Position numbers and translations under genes: made by a program
Shown: positions 8,206-16,770 of the stretch, one piece after another
Position numbering within the stretch: position 1 is the first letter of the stretch
How the letters are laid out: each line of letters opens with the position of its first letter
From: CAWFGW01 sp963815495
GTDB lineage: Bacteria; Bacteroidota; Bacteroidia; Cytophagales; JAAEPT01
DNA length: 64,000 nucleotides
Direction: 5' to 3'
Assembly (NCBI GenBank): GCA_963815495.1
Contig: CAWFGW010000002.1
Span: 33,287 to 97,286 of the forward strand
The notes under the pieces: generated by a model
What the model was told of the DNA's origin: nothing
The model's database searches: none
Seen by the model: the letters and a program-made list of their open reading frames with translations, nothing else

Positions 8206-10290
8206 ATGTTAACACATAAGAATTTATGTTTCTTTTCACTATGGGTAGTATCGCTTATCCTTTGTTCGTGTGCGAAAGAATTCGACAATCTGAGTTGGGA
8301 TAGCTCCGTGACTACACCGGTTGCAAAGGCTAAGTTAACTTTGGGAGATATCATCGAAGAGGATTCTCTAATTAAAAAAAATGATGATAATTCATATTCT
8401 TTAGTTTATAGAGATGAAATTTATACATTTTCAAACCCCCTCGATTCTTTTGTTGATATTCAAATACGACCTCTAATTAAAGATGTAACCTTAGAGTCAT
8501 TAGAATTAGAGCCTCAAAGTTTTGAATCTAAAGTTACATTAAATGAATTATTAGGAGATAATGTTTTTTTTAAACTCTTGTTTCCTGATCAAACATGGGT
8601 TGATAATAATTTTAACGGAACTTCTTTCCCTGTCAACTTAGACCCAATAAATGTAGATTTTTCTAACATACTTCAACGCGCCATTTTAACGAAAGGAAAA
8701 TTGAATATCCGTCTCGATAATCAACTACCATTAGACATTAAAGGAATCAACTTTACTATAAAAAATGCTGTTGGCGGGCAGGTAGTTTACCAAGGTTCGT
8801 ATGATGTGAATTCAGAGCAGACAATAGTTGATGAAATAGACTTAGCACAAAAATTAAATGGTCAGTCTATCGAAGGACAATTGGTGGTAGAGTTAGGTAC
8901 TGTTTCGGTAAGTCCGGCTCAAGGTCCCGATTCTTTATTTATTGATTATTCAGATGCTTTTTCTGCAGCTATTACGTTGTCTGATTTAAAAGTATTAGAA
9001 GCCGATGCTATATTTCCCGCACAGAATATTGTGGAAGCAAAAGATACAGTGGGTTTAATAGGATTGGGAGATGTAGAGTTAACCCGAGCAATAATAAAAC
9101 AAGGGCGAATATCAACAATTGTGAGTAGCACAGTTGAAAGTGAAATGTTTATCGAATATTATGTACCTAGCGCTGTGCTGAATGGACAGATTTTTAATTT
9201 CAAAGCCACTGTCCCCGCTGCACCTTCGGATGGCTCAATTTCAATTGATAAAGAATTTTCGTACGATGGCTACGATTTTGATTTTACAGGAAAAGATGGT
9301 GATTTGACCAATGCATTTTATAATGAGTTGTATGCTCGTATCGAGAATACAGGTGAGATTATTCACTTGTCATTACAAGACACTATTTCCTTAGCTATTC
9401 AGGTAGAAGAACTAATTCCAAGTTATGTGGAAGGCTATTTAGGACAACAAGTGTTTGAAATTGATCCAGACACGATATTTTTTAATGCTTTTGATGACAT
9501 TAAAGCTGGTGCATTCTCTTTTGAAACTGCTAAGTTAGAGATAACCGTGGAGAATGGATTAGGAGTAGATGGTGAATTAGTGTTTAACCAATTAGCTGCC
9601 ATCAATAGCAAAACCGGTCAGAAAGTGAACTTTCCAAATATCCCCACATTTCCAATTCAAGAAGCTAGCAATTTAGGGAATGGTTTTTTATCCAGCACCC
9701 AGCGTTTTCAAGTTGATAACGTGGTGTCTATTTTAAATATTTTGCCTGATAAAATCTATTACAATATATCTGGGTTGCTTAATCCTGGTGGTAATGTACC
9801 TGCTTATAGCGATTTTATATATGATAATGCTGAGTTAAAAGCTTATTTAGATTTGGAAGTGCCTTTTTCTTTTAATGCAACCAATTTAGTGTTGTCGGAT
9901 ACAATTAGTTTTGATCAGGAGTCACAACAACGACCAGAGGAGATTCAAAATGGTGTATTACGGTTTGTCGTTCAAAATGAATTTCCGTTAGACGCGAGAT
10001 TAAAAGTGTATGCACTGGATGAACAAAATCAGCTGATTGATTCATTGGTGACCACAGATAAAATTCTAGCTGCAAATAGCTTTCAAAACTCCGTATCTCA
10101 ATCACAAGAATCAGTAGTTGAGTATTATGTAGAAAAAACACGGTTAGAAAATGTATTAAAAGCTCGAAAATATGTTTTTGAAATAGCCTTTGCGTCACCG
10201 ACTAGCGCCTATACTAAATTGTATGCAGATTATTCTATAGAAGTATTAATGACGGTTGATTTTAATTACAGAGTGAGTTCTGGTTTGTAG
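8206..10290 (+). CDS. Large surface or periplasmic lipoprotein of unknown function, partner of the next gene
   Basis: A 694-residue protein with a lipoprotein signal peptide (L-I-L-C-S-C-A-K, lipidated Cys about 22). The mature part looks all-beta, with several immunoglobulin-like or beta-sandwich modules; two stretches share a pattern (N-Q-L-P-L-D-I-K near 180 and N-E-F-P-L-D-A-R near 590), suggesting internal duplication. No catalytic motif is visible. The stop codon TAG is directly followed by the ATG of the outer-membrane protein gene. The module is paralogous to the lipoprotein at 29858-30937, which has the same N-terminal plan (lipid Cys, a P-V/P-A-L-K region, D-I-x-E/E-R) and again pairs with a DUF5723-type protein. 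Function unknown. Confidence 0.8.
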   Translation: MLTHKNLCFFSLWVVSLILCSCAKEFDNLSWDSSVTTPVAKAKLTLGDIIEEDSLIKKNDDNSYSLVYRDEIYTFSNPLDSFVDIQIRPLIKDVTLESLELEPQSFESKVTLNELLGDNVFFKLLFPDQTWVDNNFNGTSFPVNLDPINVDFSNILQRAILTKGKLNIRLDNQLPLDIKGINFTIKNAVGGQVVYQGSYDVNSEQTIVDEIDLAQKLNGQSIEGQLVVELGTVSVSPAQGPDSLFIDYSDAFSAAITLSDLKVLEADAIFPAQNIVEAKDTVGLIGLGDVELTRAIIKQGRISTIVSSTVESEMFIEYYVPSAVLNGQIFNFKATVPAAPSDGSISIDKEFSYDGYDFDFTGKDGDLTNAFYNELYARIENTGEIIHLSLQDTISLAIQVEELIPSYVEGYLGQQVFEIDPDTIFFNAFDDIKAGAFSFETAKLEITVENGLGVDGELVFNQLAAINSKTGQKVNFPNIPTFPIQEASNLGNGFLSSTQRFQVDNVVSILNILPDKIYYNISGLLNPGGNVPAYSDFIYDNAELKAYLDLEVPFSFNATNLVLSDTISFDQESQQRPEEIQNGVLRFVVQNEFPLDARLKVYALDEQNQLIDSLVTTDKILAANSFQNSVSQSQESVVEYYVEKTRLENVLKARKYVFEIAFASPTSAYTKLYADYSIEVLMTVDFNYRVSSGL

Positions 10291-11520
10291 ATGAAAAAGA
10301 GTTTTATATTAAATCTAGTTTATTTTATAAGCTCTTATGCTTTTTGTCAACTACCCGTTTGGCAGGGTGATTTTGCTTTTTCAGAAGATTCTATCAAGCC
10401 AAGAGATTATTTTTCGCTTGTTTCTGAATATACGAATAACTCTAATTCCATCTCTAACCAGTTTATCAACGATTTAGATCAAGCAACTTTTATCGATACT
10501 GAAAATAAGAGGAGAGAACTTGCAAATGCTAGCCAGAATATCCGATTAGGGTTGGTATTCGATGCTGGACTTTGGTATAAACATCGTCTGAAAAAAAACG
10601 ATTTAACAGTTGTATTTAATCTCCGAACCAGAAGTTATAGAACGATAGAAACAAATAAAGAGGTATTGGATTTAATTTTTAATGGGAATACCGACAACGA
10701 AGATAAAATCATTGATTTTTCACCCACAAACATGTTTCAATATGTACACCAGGAAGTTTATTTAGGTGCTGAAAAACGTTTTGATAAGATTGGTTTGTTG
10801 ATTGGTGGAGGTGTAGCTCTTCAAAAATTAGCTTATCATCGGCAGTTGGAATTGACAGGATCAATCTACACCGCACCTTATGGTCAATACATTGATTATG
10901 ATATTCATTATACTGACCAGGAAACCAGGTCATTGAGTTCAAATAATTTTAAACGCTTCGAGGGTATGGGTGCTACAATAAATGCATATGCAGAAAAACA
11001 ATTTAATGACATGAGTCGCTTAGCGGTGGAAGTAAAAGATATTGGGTTTATCAATGTCGATGATGTAAGGGAATATAAATTAGATGAAACCATGAGATGG
11101 GAAGGGGTATACGTAGAAGATGTAACCGGAACTCCAACAATTATTGGGGAATACCCTAATCCAGAACTAGTAGAATCAAGAAAATCAAAAAAGCTAACCA
11201 CCACTGGAAGTGTTAATTTGAGCTACTTTACTCGTGTGACACCAAAAATATCTGGTTATGTTGGTGTCAAAAAGTTTTTTACGTCAGCTTACACACCCAG
11301 ATTGTATGCAAGACCCTATTATGAAATTTGTGAACTAGTTGCTGTAGGGATTCCCGTGGCTTATGGCGGGTTTGGCAATTTGGATGTAGGGATTTCTTTC
11401 AAAGGAAAAATTCTAAATAATTATAGTTATGTGATTGATGTCAATTACCTTGAAAGTCTCTTTATGCCAAAAAACTCAAGCGGGCAAGGCTTTAATTTTG
11501 GTTTATCCGCTATGTTTTAG
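10291..11520 (+). CDS. DUF5723-like outer-membrane beta-barrel protein
   Basis: A 409-residue protein with an N-terminal signal peptide (I-L-N-L-V-Y-F-I-S-S-Y-A-F-C) and alternating amphipathic strands ending in F-N-F-G-L-S-A-M-F, an aromatic C-terminus expected of an outer-membrane barrel. It is clearly related to the DUF5723-type protein at 28470-29846: shared segments include Y-T-A-P-Y-G-Q-Y-I-D-Y versus Y-T-A-P-Q-G-K-Y-L-D-F, and M-R-W-E-G-V-Y-V-E-D versus F-R-Y-E-G-I-Y-L-D-D, in the same order. It starts on the base after the stop of the lipoprotein gene, so the two are translationally coupled and probably work as a complex at the outer membrane. DUF5723 itself has no known function. Confidence 0.75.
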   Translation: MKKSFILNLVYFISSYAFCQLPVWQGDFAFSEDSIKPRDYFSLVSEYTNNSNSISNQFINDLDQATFIDTENKRRELANASQNIRLGLVFDAGLWYKHRLKKNDLTVVFNLRTRSYRTIETNKEVLDLIFNGNTDNEDKIIDFSPTNMFQYVHQEVYLGAEKRFDKIGLLIGGGVALQKLAYHRQLELTGSIYTAPYGQYIDYDIHYTDQETRSLSSNNFKRFEGMGATINAYAEKQFNDMSRLAVEVKDIGFINVDDVREYKLDETMRWEGVYVEDVTGTPTIIGEYPNPELVESRKSKKLTTTGSVNLSYFTRVTPKISGYVGVKKFFTSAYTPRLYARPYYEICELVAVGIPVAYGGFGNLDVGISFKGKILNNYSYVIDVNYLESLFMPKNSSGQGFNFGLSAMF

Positions 11521-11531
11521 ACTTTTGTCGG

Positions 11532-12548
11532 ATGCACATAGCCGATAGCTTTCAAATGATGTCCAAACTTTCGCTCCCGCGATTGAAAAATGCTTATCAG
11601 CTATACCGCTCATTTCAAAAATCACAGAAGTCAGGCAAGTCGCTAATTCAAGGCATGCCAAGCAGTATCGCTATTGAACCGACAACGAGTTGCAATTTGC
11701 GTTGTCCGGAATGCCCGAGCGGTTTACGATCTTTCACAAGATCCACAGGCATGTTGACCCCAGCGTTGTATGAAAAGATATTAAAGCAAATAGCCCCCAC
11801 TTTGACTTATTCCACGCTTTATTTTCAAGGGGAGCCTTATTTAAACCCTCATTTTTATGATTTAATACAACTTTCCACCAAATATAATCTGTATTCAGCA
11901 ACTTCTACCAATGCCCATTTTTTGGATGAGGAAAATGCGCATAAAACAATAGCTTCTGGTTTAAGTCGCTTGATAATTTCCATCGATGGTACTTCACAGG
12001 ATACCTATGAACAATACCGTGTAGGGGGTAAGTTAGATAAGGTGATTGAAGGGACAAAAAATGCGGTGAAAGCAAAAAAAGAGCTGGGTGGAAAAACTCA
12101 TATCATCTTTCAGTTTTTGGTAGTCAAACCCAATCAACACCAGTTGGAGGAAGTGAAGCAGCTGGCAAAAGAATTAGGAGTAGATGAAGTGAAATTCAAA
12201 ACCGCGCAAATTTACGACTTCAAAAACGGGAGTGATTTAATCCCCACCATTGATAAATATTCTCGTTACCGCGAAACGCCAGATGGTACGTTTGAAATCA
12301 AAAATGAGCTAGAAAACAAATGCTGGAAAATGTGGCAGTCGTGTGTAATTACATGGGATGGGCGAGTGGTGCCTTGTTGTTTCGATAAAGATTCGAAATA
12401 CAACATGGGGTCTTTGGAGAATCAATCGTTCAAAGAAATCTGGTTTGGAGAAAAGTACAACCGCTTTCGCCAACAACTTTTAGATGATAGGCAGTCAATT
12501 GATATTTGTCAAAACTGCACGGAAGGGTTAAAGGTTTTTGCTGATTAA
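11532..12548 (+). CDS. Radical SAM protein with SPASM-type C-terminal domain
   Basis: A 338-residue enzyme. The radical SAM [4Fe-4S] motif C-N-L-R-C-P-E-C (Cys54, 58, 61) lies in IEPTTSCNLRCPECPSG. It is followed by the L-Y-F-Q-G-E-P-Y segment and S-I-D-G-T-S-Q-D-T-Y-E-Q-Y-R, both typical of the SPASM/MoaA-like subfamily. The C-terminal SPASM region keeps C-W-K-M-W, a C-V-I-T-W-D-G-R-V-V-P-C-C core and C-Q-N-C, enough to bind auxiliary clusters. Family members modify peptides, proteins or small molecules; no precursor peptide gene is evident next to it. It begins 11 bp after the DUF5723-like gene and ends 12 bp before the HATPase gene. Later ATG codons at 11556 and 11559 are possible starts. 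Confidence 0.88.
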   Translation: MHIADSFQMMSKLSLPRLKNAYQLYRSFQKSQKSGKSLIQGMPSSIAIEPTTSCNLRCPECPSGLRSFTRSTGMLTPALYEKILKQIAPTLTYSTLYFQGEPYLNPHFYDLIQLSTKYNLYSATSTNAHFLDEENAHKTIASGLSRLIISIDGTSQDTYEQYRVGGKLDKVIEGTKNAVKAKKELGGKTHIIFQFLVVKPNQHQLEEVKQLAKELGVDEVKFKTAQIYDFKNGSDLIPTIDKYSRYRETPDGTFEIKNELENKCWKMWQSCVITWDGRVVPCCFDKDSKYNMGSLENQSFKEIWFGEKYNRFRQQLLDDRQSIDICQNCTEGLKVFAD

Positions 12549-12560
12549 TTTTTTAATAAA

Positions 12561-13439
12561 ATGGAAAACGAAGAAGTTGTTAAGATTTATATTTCAAAAA
12601 GGTCAGATTTTTACAAACTATATTTCAATATAGAAAAGCGTATTTTGAATAAGACTATAGAAGTCTATTTGAAAGATTTTTTCTTCGAACCTTTAGATGT
12701 ATTGGTGTTGACTAAGTTTATTATCTTTCAAAAGAAACAACAGTGTTTGATATATGTACAGTCAGAAGGTAATTTAAAAAAATATTTTTCAGCTATTGAC
12801 CTTGCTACATTTTGTAAAACAAACTACGAAGCACCTAAAACCATAACTTCAGTAAAAAGTTGTACTGCTATGCCAATTAGGCGTATTGAAAGAGAAACTA
12901 TGGTGCAGTATATTGATGCTACTGAGAGATATTTCAAATCAGTATGTCCAAATAAGGATTTGACCATGTTGAATTTATGTATTGCGGAATTAGTGAATAA
13001 TGTGTATGACCATGCTCATTCATCAATTGATGCTTATGTTTTCTGTCAATATTATCAAAAAACGGATATAATTAAAGTGGCAGTTTCGGACCTAGGTAAG
13101 GGGATTCCTAAATCAGTGAATCAATATAAATTGGATCAAGGAGAAGATAGGTTAATAGATATAGACTGTGTAAAATGGGCACTAAAGGAAAACAAAACTG
13201 TTAAATCTATGCCTTATAATGCTGGGAAAGGGTTAGATACGATTAACCATTTTATAAAAACTAATAAGGGTAGTTGGAAGCTTTTTAGTGGAGATGTACT
13301 AATGAATGGATACCCATCTAGAAATAACTATGAGAGCAACCCCATTTATAATTTTATAGGAACAGTTATACAGATTAATATTTCAGTTAAGAACTTACCT
13401 GAGCTTGAATTCGTAGAAACTGATGAATGGTGTTGGTAG
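12561..13439 (+). CDS. HATPase (GHKL) domain protein, possible anti-sigma-like or partner-switching ATPase
   Basis: A 292-residue cytoplasmic protein. Residues about 105-290 form a GHKL ATPase: N-box I-A-E-L-V-N-N-V-Y-D-H-A (141-152), G1 box D-L-G-K-G-I-P (177-183), G2 box G-K-G-L-D-T-I (222-228). There is no histidine phosphoacceptor or membrane segment. The N-terminal about 95 residues are a separate small alpha/beta region, possibly STAS-like. ATPases of this kind without a kinase core are typical of RsbW/SpoIIAB-like protein kinases, which pair with STAS proteins; the next gene, 29 bp downstream, is a STAS-like protein. The upstream gap to the radical SAM gene is 12 bp. Substrate or controlled sigma factor unknown. 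Confidence 0.75.
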   Translation: MENEEVVKIYISKRSDFYKLYFNIEKRILNKTIEVYLKDFFFEPLDVLVLTKFIIFQKKQQCLIYVQSEGNLKKYFSAIDLATFCKTNYEAPKTITSVKSCTAMPIRRIERETMVQYIDATERYFKSVCPNKDLTMLNLCIAELVNNVYDHAHSSIDAYVFCQYYQKTDIIKVAVSDLGKGIPKSVNQYKLDQGEDRLIDIDCVKWALKENKTVKSMPYNAGKGLDTINHFIKTNKGSWKLFSGDVLMNGYPSRNNYESNPIYNFIGTVIQINISVKNLPELEFVETDEWCW

Positions 13440-13468
13440 TTTTAATCTTAATTAAGTAGTTTTGTATT

Positions 13469-13756
13469 ATGGAATTGAAAGTTAAAGATATTGTATTAGA
13501 AACTTTTACAAATACTTCTGGCTATACATTGTATTTAGCTTTAAAGCCATTTTTTATAAATGATCAAAAAATTTATGTATCATTTGATACTTGTGGATCG
13601 ACATCATCTTCTTTTTTGAATTCATCATTTGGTCAGTTGATTGAAGAATTTGGTTATTCAAAATTTACTGAATTAATTACTCCAAAAGATTTGACGGTTA
13701 TTCAAGCTCAATTATTAAAAAAGCATATTTCATCGTATAAATTGACTGTCGTTTGA
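13469..13756 (+). CDS. STAS-like domain protein (DUF4325 type)
   Basis: A 95-residue protein resembling the STAS-like DUF4325 family: a strand-rich start, then V-S-F-D-T-C-G-S-T-S-S-S-F-L-N-S-S-F-G-Q-L, where STAS proteins carry strand 3, the Ser/Thr-rich loop and helix 2, followed by D-L-T-V-I-Q. In canonical SpoIIAA-type antagonists the loop Ser is phosphorylated by the partner ATPase; here several Ser residues (about 47-54) could play that part, but this is inference. Directly downstream of the HATPase gene, in the same direction. Together they form a two-gene module. The family name is given from memory of the motif; the HATPase context supports it. Confidence 0.65.
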   Translation: MELKVKDIVLETFTNTSGYTLYLALKPFFINDQKIYVSFDTCGSTSSSFLNSSFGQLIEEFGYSKFTELITPKDLTVIQAQLLKKHISSYKLTVV

Positions 13757-13875
13757 TTTAACGAATTTTGTTTGCTGGCAATTATTTAACGAAATGGTAA
13801 CATTATCATATTGTTAACTTTTTGCCTTTGAAGTGAAAGGCATGTACATTTCCGACACAAAAAATAATTACGGTA

Positions 13876-14454
13876 ATGGCAGATAAAAAACTTCTGAAAG
13901 CTCAAAAAGAACTTTTAAAAACACAAAAGAAACTCAAAAAAATTGAGGCCTCAGTGAAAAGTGTTGAAAACAACAAAAAATCATTAAAGTCAGCTGTTAT
14001 CGAATTAGTTGAGAAAGATGGCAAAATAAAAACCATCAACAACACCCTGAAAGAACTTGAAAAGAATGACAATAAAGCAGCTAAAAATGCAAAGTTGTTA
14101 GCACAACTTCACAAACAAGTAACGAAATTATCAAATAAGGTAGAGGGGTTAGAGTCGAAGACGATAAAAAAATTGGATGTAAAAAAGCCGACTTCAAAAG
14201 CTCAAAAGGAAAAACAAAAAACCACTAAGAAAAAGCCTATTAAAGATGACCACAAGGCAAAAGTGCCCACTCCTAAATTAATAGTTTCAAAGGCTCAAGT
14301 TCCAACTCAAGCGAGTAATAAGTTCTCAGCGGTAGATGCTATTGTAAAAATCGAGCAAATGAAATTTGTAGAAGAGGTGCAGGCATTCATCACATCAGAA
14401 AAACGCGTGACAGTTAAGCGTGCTGGTGAGGAGAAAATTACTGCGCTAAAATAA
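13876..14454 (+). CDS. Lysine-rich coiled-coil protein of unknown function
   Basis: A 192-residue, very basic protein. Residues about 3-105 are heptad-like and charged (K-K-L-L-K-A-Q-K-E-L-L-K-T-Q-K-K-L) and should form a long coiled coil. A lysine/proline-rich linker follows (about 108-140), then a short C-terminal segment with K-I-E-Q-M-K-F-V-E-E-V-Q-A-F-I and a basic tail. No signal peptide or membrane segment. It could be a nucleoid- or RNA-associated scaffold, but no family was recognised. It stands alone on the plus strand and ends 3 bp before the convergent glutathione peroxidase gene. Confidence 0.7.
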   Translation: MADKKLLKAQKELLKTQKKLKKIEASVKSVENNKKSLKSAVIELVEKDGKIKTINNTLKELEKNDNKAAKNAKLLAQLHKQVTKLSNKVEGLESKTIKKLDVKKPTSKAQKEKQKTTKKKPIKDDHKAKVPTPKLIVSKAQVPTQASNKFSAVDAIVKIEQMKFVEEVQAFITSEKRVTVKRAGEEKITALK

Positions 14455-14457
14455 GTC

Positions 14458-14991
14458 TTAATAGAGCAAAGCGGTGATTTCTTCACTCAAAGGCTTCACT
14501 TTAGAATCAAAGTGAGCGATTAATTTACCGTTCTCATCTACCAAGAACTTGTTAAAGTTCCAAGACACAGTAAAGTCCCCCAACCCATTTTGATCTTTTG
14601 AAGTTAGAAAAGTATAAATCGGGTGTTGCTCTTTGCCTTTCACATCAATTTTGGTGGTAATGGGAAAAGTGACACCGTAGTTTTTCTGACAAAACGTGGC
14701 TATTTCCTCTTCTGAACCCGGTTCTTGTCCTAAGAATTGATTACAAGGAAATCCAATGACTACCAGTTTGTCTTTATACTGTTCACTCAAAGCTTGTAGG
14801 TCTTCATATTGATGAGTATAACCACATTTACTTGCCACATTCACCAAAAGGATTTTTTTGCCTTTGTATTGGCTTAAGTCAAGGACTTCTTCGCTATCAA
14901 GTAATTGGATTTTGAATTGGTAGATGGAGTGGTTTGAAACTGTTGAGGATAACATGGTGATAGTTAGTAAGGAGATGAGAAGCGTTTTCAT
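14458..14991 (-). CDS. Secreted glutathione peroxidase (thioredoxin-dependent type)
   Basis: A 177-residue thioredoxin-fold peroxidase with an N-terminal signal peptide, so it acts in the periplasm or at the envelope. The catalytic tetrad is visible: Cys56 in NVASKCGYT, Gln85 in GFPCNQF, Trp144 and Asn145 in SWNFNKF. A further Cys101 (A-T-F-C-Q-K-N-Y-G-V) sits where thioredoxin-dependent members carry the resolving Cys, so thioredoxin-like reductants are more likely than glutathione. It reduces hydrogen peroxide and organic peroxides. Cysteine, not selenocysteine, is encoded. Its start is 9 bp downstream of the end of the 15001-15678 lipoprotein gene, so the two may be co-transcribed. Confidence 0.92.
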   Translation of the reverse strand: MKTLLISLLTITMLSSTVSNHSIYQFKIQLLDSEEVLDLSQYKGKKILLVNVASKCGYTHQYEDLQALSEQYKDKLVVIGFPCNQFLGQEPGSEEEIATFCQKNYGVTFPITTKIDVKGKEQHPIYTFLTSKDQNGLGDFTVSWNFNKFLVDENGKLIAHFDSKVKPLSEEITALLY

Positions 14992-15000
14992 AGGTAAAAT

Positions 15001-15678
15001 TTATTCGATTTCGGATTTGAAGTAGATTGTATCTTTTAACTGGACATTATAATCAATTAAATTCCATATTTCTTTGTTTTGACCTCTTTTGATTTCTTTT
15101 CTTATTAACCCTTTTTTTTCCGCGAAGACTGTTTTTTTGATTTCGTAAGTGGGTGACTCTCGCCTTTTATAAATTTCGAACAGATAAACATTTAAGAATT
15201 TTAGGTCACCAATAAAATATTCAGAATACTCTTTTCTTGTTAAATCATTAAAAATTGAGTTTAAAAAACTTTTTTTATAAGAATGAAAAATACTATAACT
15301 AAAAGATGAGTTGTATTCTGTTGAATCAGTTTTTATTGGGAAATTTCTTATTTCGTTAATGATGTTATGACCATTTGTATAATAATATTCGTCTTGGTAG
15401 TGAGATGAAGAAAAACGATAAGATACTAGGTCTATTAAGTCGATATAACAACCTCTTTTATCTGTTTGAATTTCAGTGAATGTTATTTTAGATTCTAGTA
15501 GTATTACTGTATCATAGTGTTGAGTCACCGAGTCTTGGTAGACCCATTTACTTCCTTCTACGAAATAGGTGTATTTTTTAAGTGTATCATTAACATGATA
15601 AGCTGGTCCATATTCAGGTTCACAAGGAGAACAGCCAGGGCAACCAGTTGTTGCTGTCAGAGATATCATTAAAAGCAT
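15001..15678 (-). CDS. Putative lipoprotein of unknown function
   Basis: A 225-residue protein beginning with a short hydrophobic stretch ending in T-A-T-T-G-C-P-G-C-S-P-C, which can serve as a lipoprotein signal with a Cys-rich mature start. The rest is polar, rich in Tyr, Ser and Lys, with no recognised domain. The reading frame stays open for about 30 codons upstream of the ATG and encodes F-K-K-R-N-P-W-L-Y-F-V-S, which would make a better signal peptide, but no ATG, GTG or TTG is present there; the start is therefore uncertain. It precedes the glutathione peroxidase gene by 9 bp. Confidence 0.6.
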   Translation of the reverse strand: MLLMISLTATTGCPGCSPCEPEYGPAYHVNDTLKKYTYFVEGSKWVYQDSVTQHYDTVILLESKITFTEIQTDKRGCYIDLIDLVSYRFSSSHYQDEYYYTNGHNIINEIRNFPIKTDSTEYNSSFSYSIFHSYKKSFLNSIFNDLTRKEYSEYFIGDLKFLNVYLFEIYKRRESPTYEIKKTVFAEKKGLIRKEIKRGQNKEIWNLIDYNVQLKDTIYFKSEIE

Positions 15679-15817
15679 GGAGACAAAATATAACCAGGGG
15701 TTTCTTTTTTTAAATTGGAGTATGATATAAAAATTTAAAAGTAATAGTTGTAAAGTTATAAGTTTAGGCTAAAATAAATTAGCCTTCAAGGCTTTTAAAA
15801 ATTTAACAAAGGTGTTT

Positions 15818-15982
15818 TTACCCCTGCTTTTTCACTTTTCTTTCTATTTCCTCAAAATCAATCTTAGAACAGGCATTACAGTGGTCACCACAACCGGGTT
15901 TAGTAAAGTGTTTATATAATACTCTTCCCAAGTAAATAAGTGCCGCAAGGCATAATAGCGCTATGATGATTTGTTGTGTCAA
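15818..15982 (-). CDS. Small Cys-rich single-membrane-helix protein (FeoB-associated-like)
   Basis: A 54-residue frame not obvious in a routine gene call because it starts with TTG. The TTG at 15982 overlaps the TGA of the suhB gene (TTGA). The product begins T-Q-Q-I-I-I-A-L-L-C-L-A-A-L-I-Y-L-G-R, one membrane helix, followed by a Cys/His cluster G-C-G-D-H-C-N-A-C and a charged tail ending K-V-K-K-Q-G. The plan of helix plus Cys cluster matches the FeoB-associated Cys-rich membrane proteins, though no feoB lies in the window. A role in metal or iron-sulfur handling is inference. It would be the last gene of the rsmI-lnt-suhB operon. Confidence 0.6.
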   Translation of the reverse strand: MTQQIIIALLCLAALIYLGRVLYKHFTKPGCGDHCNACSKIDFEEIERKVKKQG

Positions 15983-16770
15983 TTCGTCCAGTGTTTTGCA
16001 ATAACTTTTTGCATTTCTTGATGCATGGCACAGGCGGCTATTGTTTCTGCACCTGAATAGTCGGGTTGGTTTCCTGAGAAGTCAGTGACTTTCCCACCTG
16101 CTTCTTCTACGATTAACACACCCGCCATAATATCCCAGGGTTTTAGGTTGTATTCGAAGAAACCTTCAAACCGTCCACAAGCTACATAACATAAGTCCAC
16201 CGAGGCGGCACCTAACCTCCGCAAGCCGTGGGTGTCTTTCATAAATTGGTTCAATATATTCAGGTACTTCGGCAAACGTTCAAAGTCATAATAGGGAAAA
16301 CCCGTAGCTAATAGTGAGTCACCTAATTTATCTACCGAAGAAACTTCAATTTTTTGATCGTTGCACCATGCTCCACCACCTTGGTAGGCATGAAAACATT
16401 CATCTTTGTTGAGCTCGTGTACCACGCCAATTAAAATTTCTTTTCCTTTCACTAAAGCCACACTTATGGCATAAACTGGCAAACCGTGTGTAAAGTTCGT
16501 AGTGCCATCCAATGGGTCAATTACCCAACAATATTCTTTACCACTTTCGTTTCCAATTCCCTCTTCCGCCATAATACCAGCTTCAGGAAAAACACGGTTT
16601 AAGCCTTCAATTAATTTGGCTTCACTGGTTTTGTCCACGTAAGAAACAAGGTCATTATACCCTTTATGTTCAATCTTACTTTTTGTAAAGGTCTTTGCTT
16701 CTTGTTGGATAAACTGTCCTACTTCGCGTACAACCTCACGGGTATTTTTGGTCAACTGTGCTAGATTCAT
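15979..16770 (-). CDS. suhB: Inositol monophosphatase family phosphatase
   Basis: A 263-residue Mg-dependent sugar phosphatase of the IMPase/SuhB superfamily. Metal-site motifs: E-E-G in the first segment (M-A-E-E-G), the signature W-V-I-D-P-L-D-G-T-T-N-F (about 82-93), and the second W-D-I-M-A-G-V-L-I-V-E-E-A-G-G (about 212-226). The length is typical. It could act on myo-inositol 1-phosphate or a related sugar phosphate; the sequence does not settle this. Its first codons overlap the end of lnt by 4 bp (ATGA type), and its stop overlaps the small Cys-rich gene. Confidence 0.92.
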   Translation of the reverse strand: MNLAQLTKNTREVVREVGQFIQQEAKTFTKSKIEHKGYNDLVSYVDKTSEAKLIEGLNRVFPEAGIMAEEGIGNESGKEYCWVIDPLDGTTNFTHGLPVYAISVALVKGKEILIGVVHELNKDECFHAYQGGGAWCNDQKIEVSSVDKLGDSLLATGFPYYDFERLPKYLNILNQFMKDTHGLRRLGAASVDLCYVACGRFEGFFEYNLKPWDIMAGVLIVEEAGGKVTDFSGNQPDYSGAETIAACAMHQEMQKVIAKHWTN

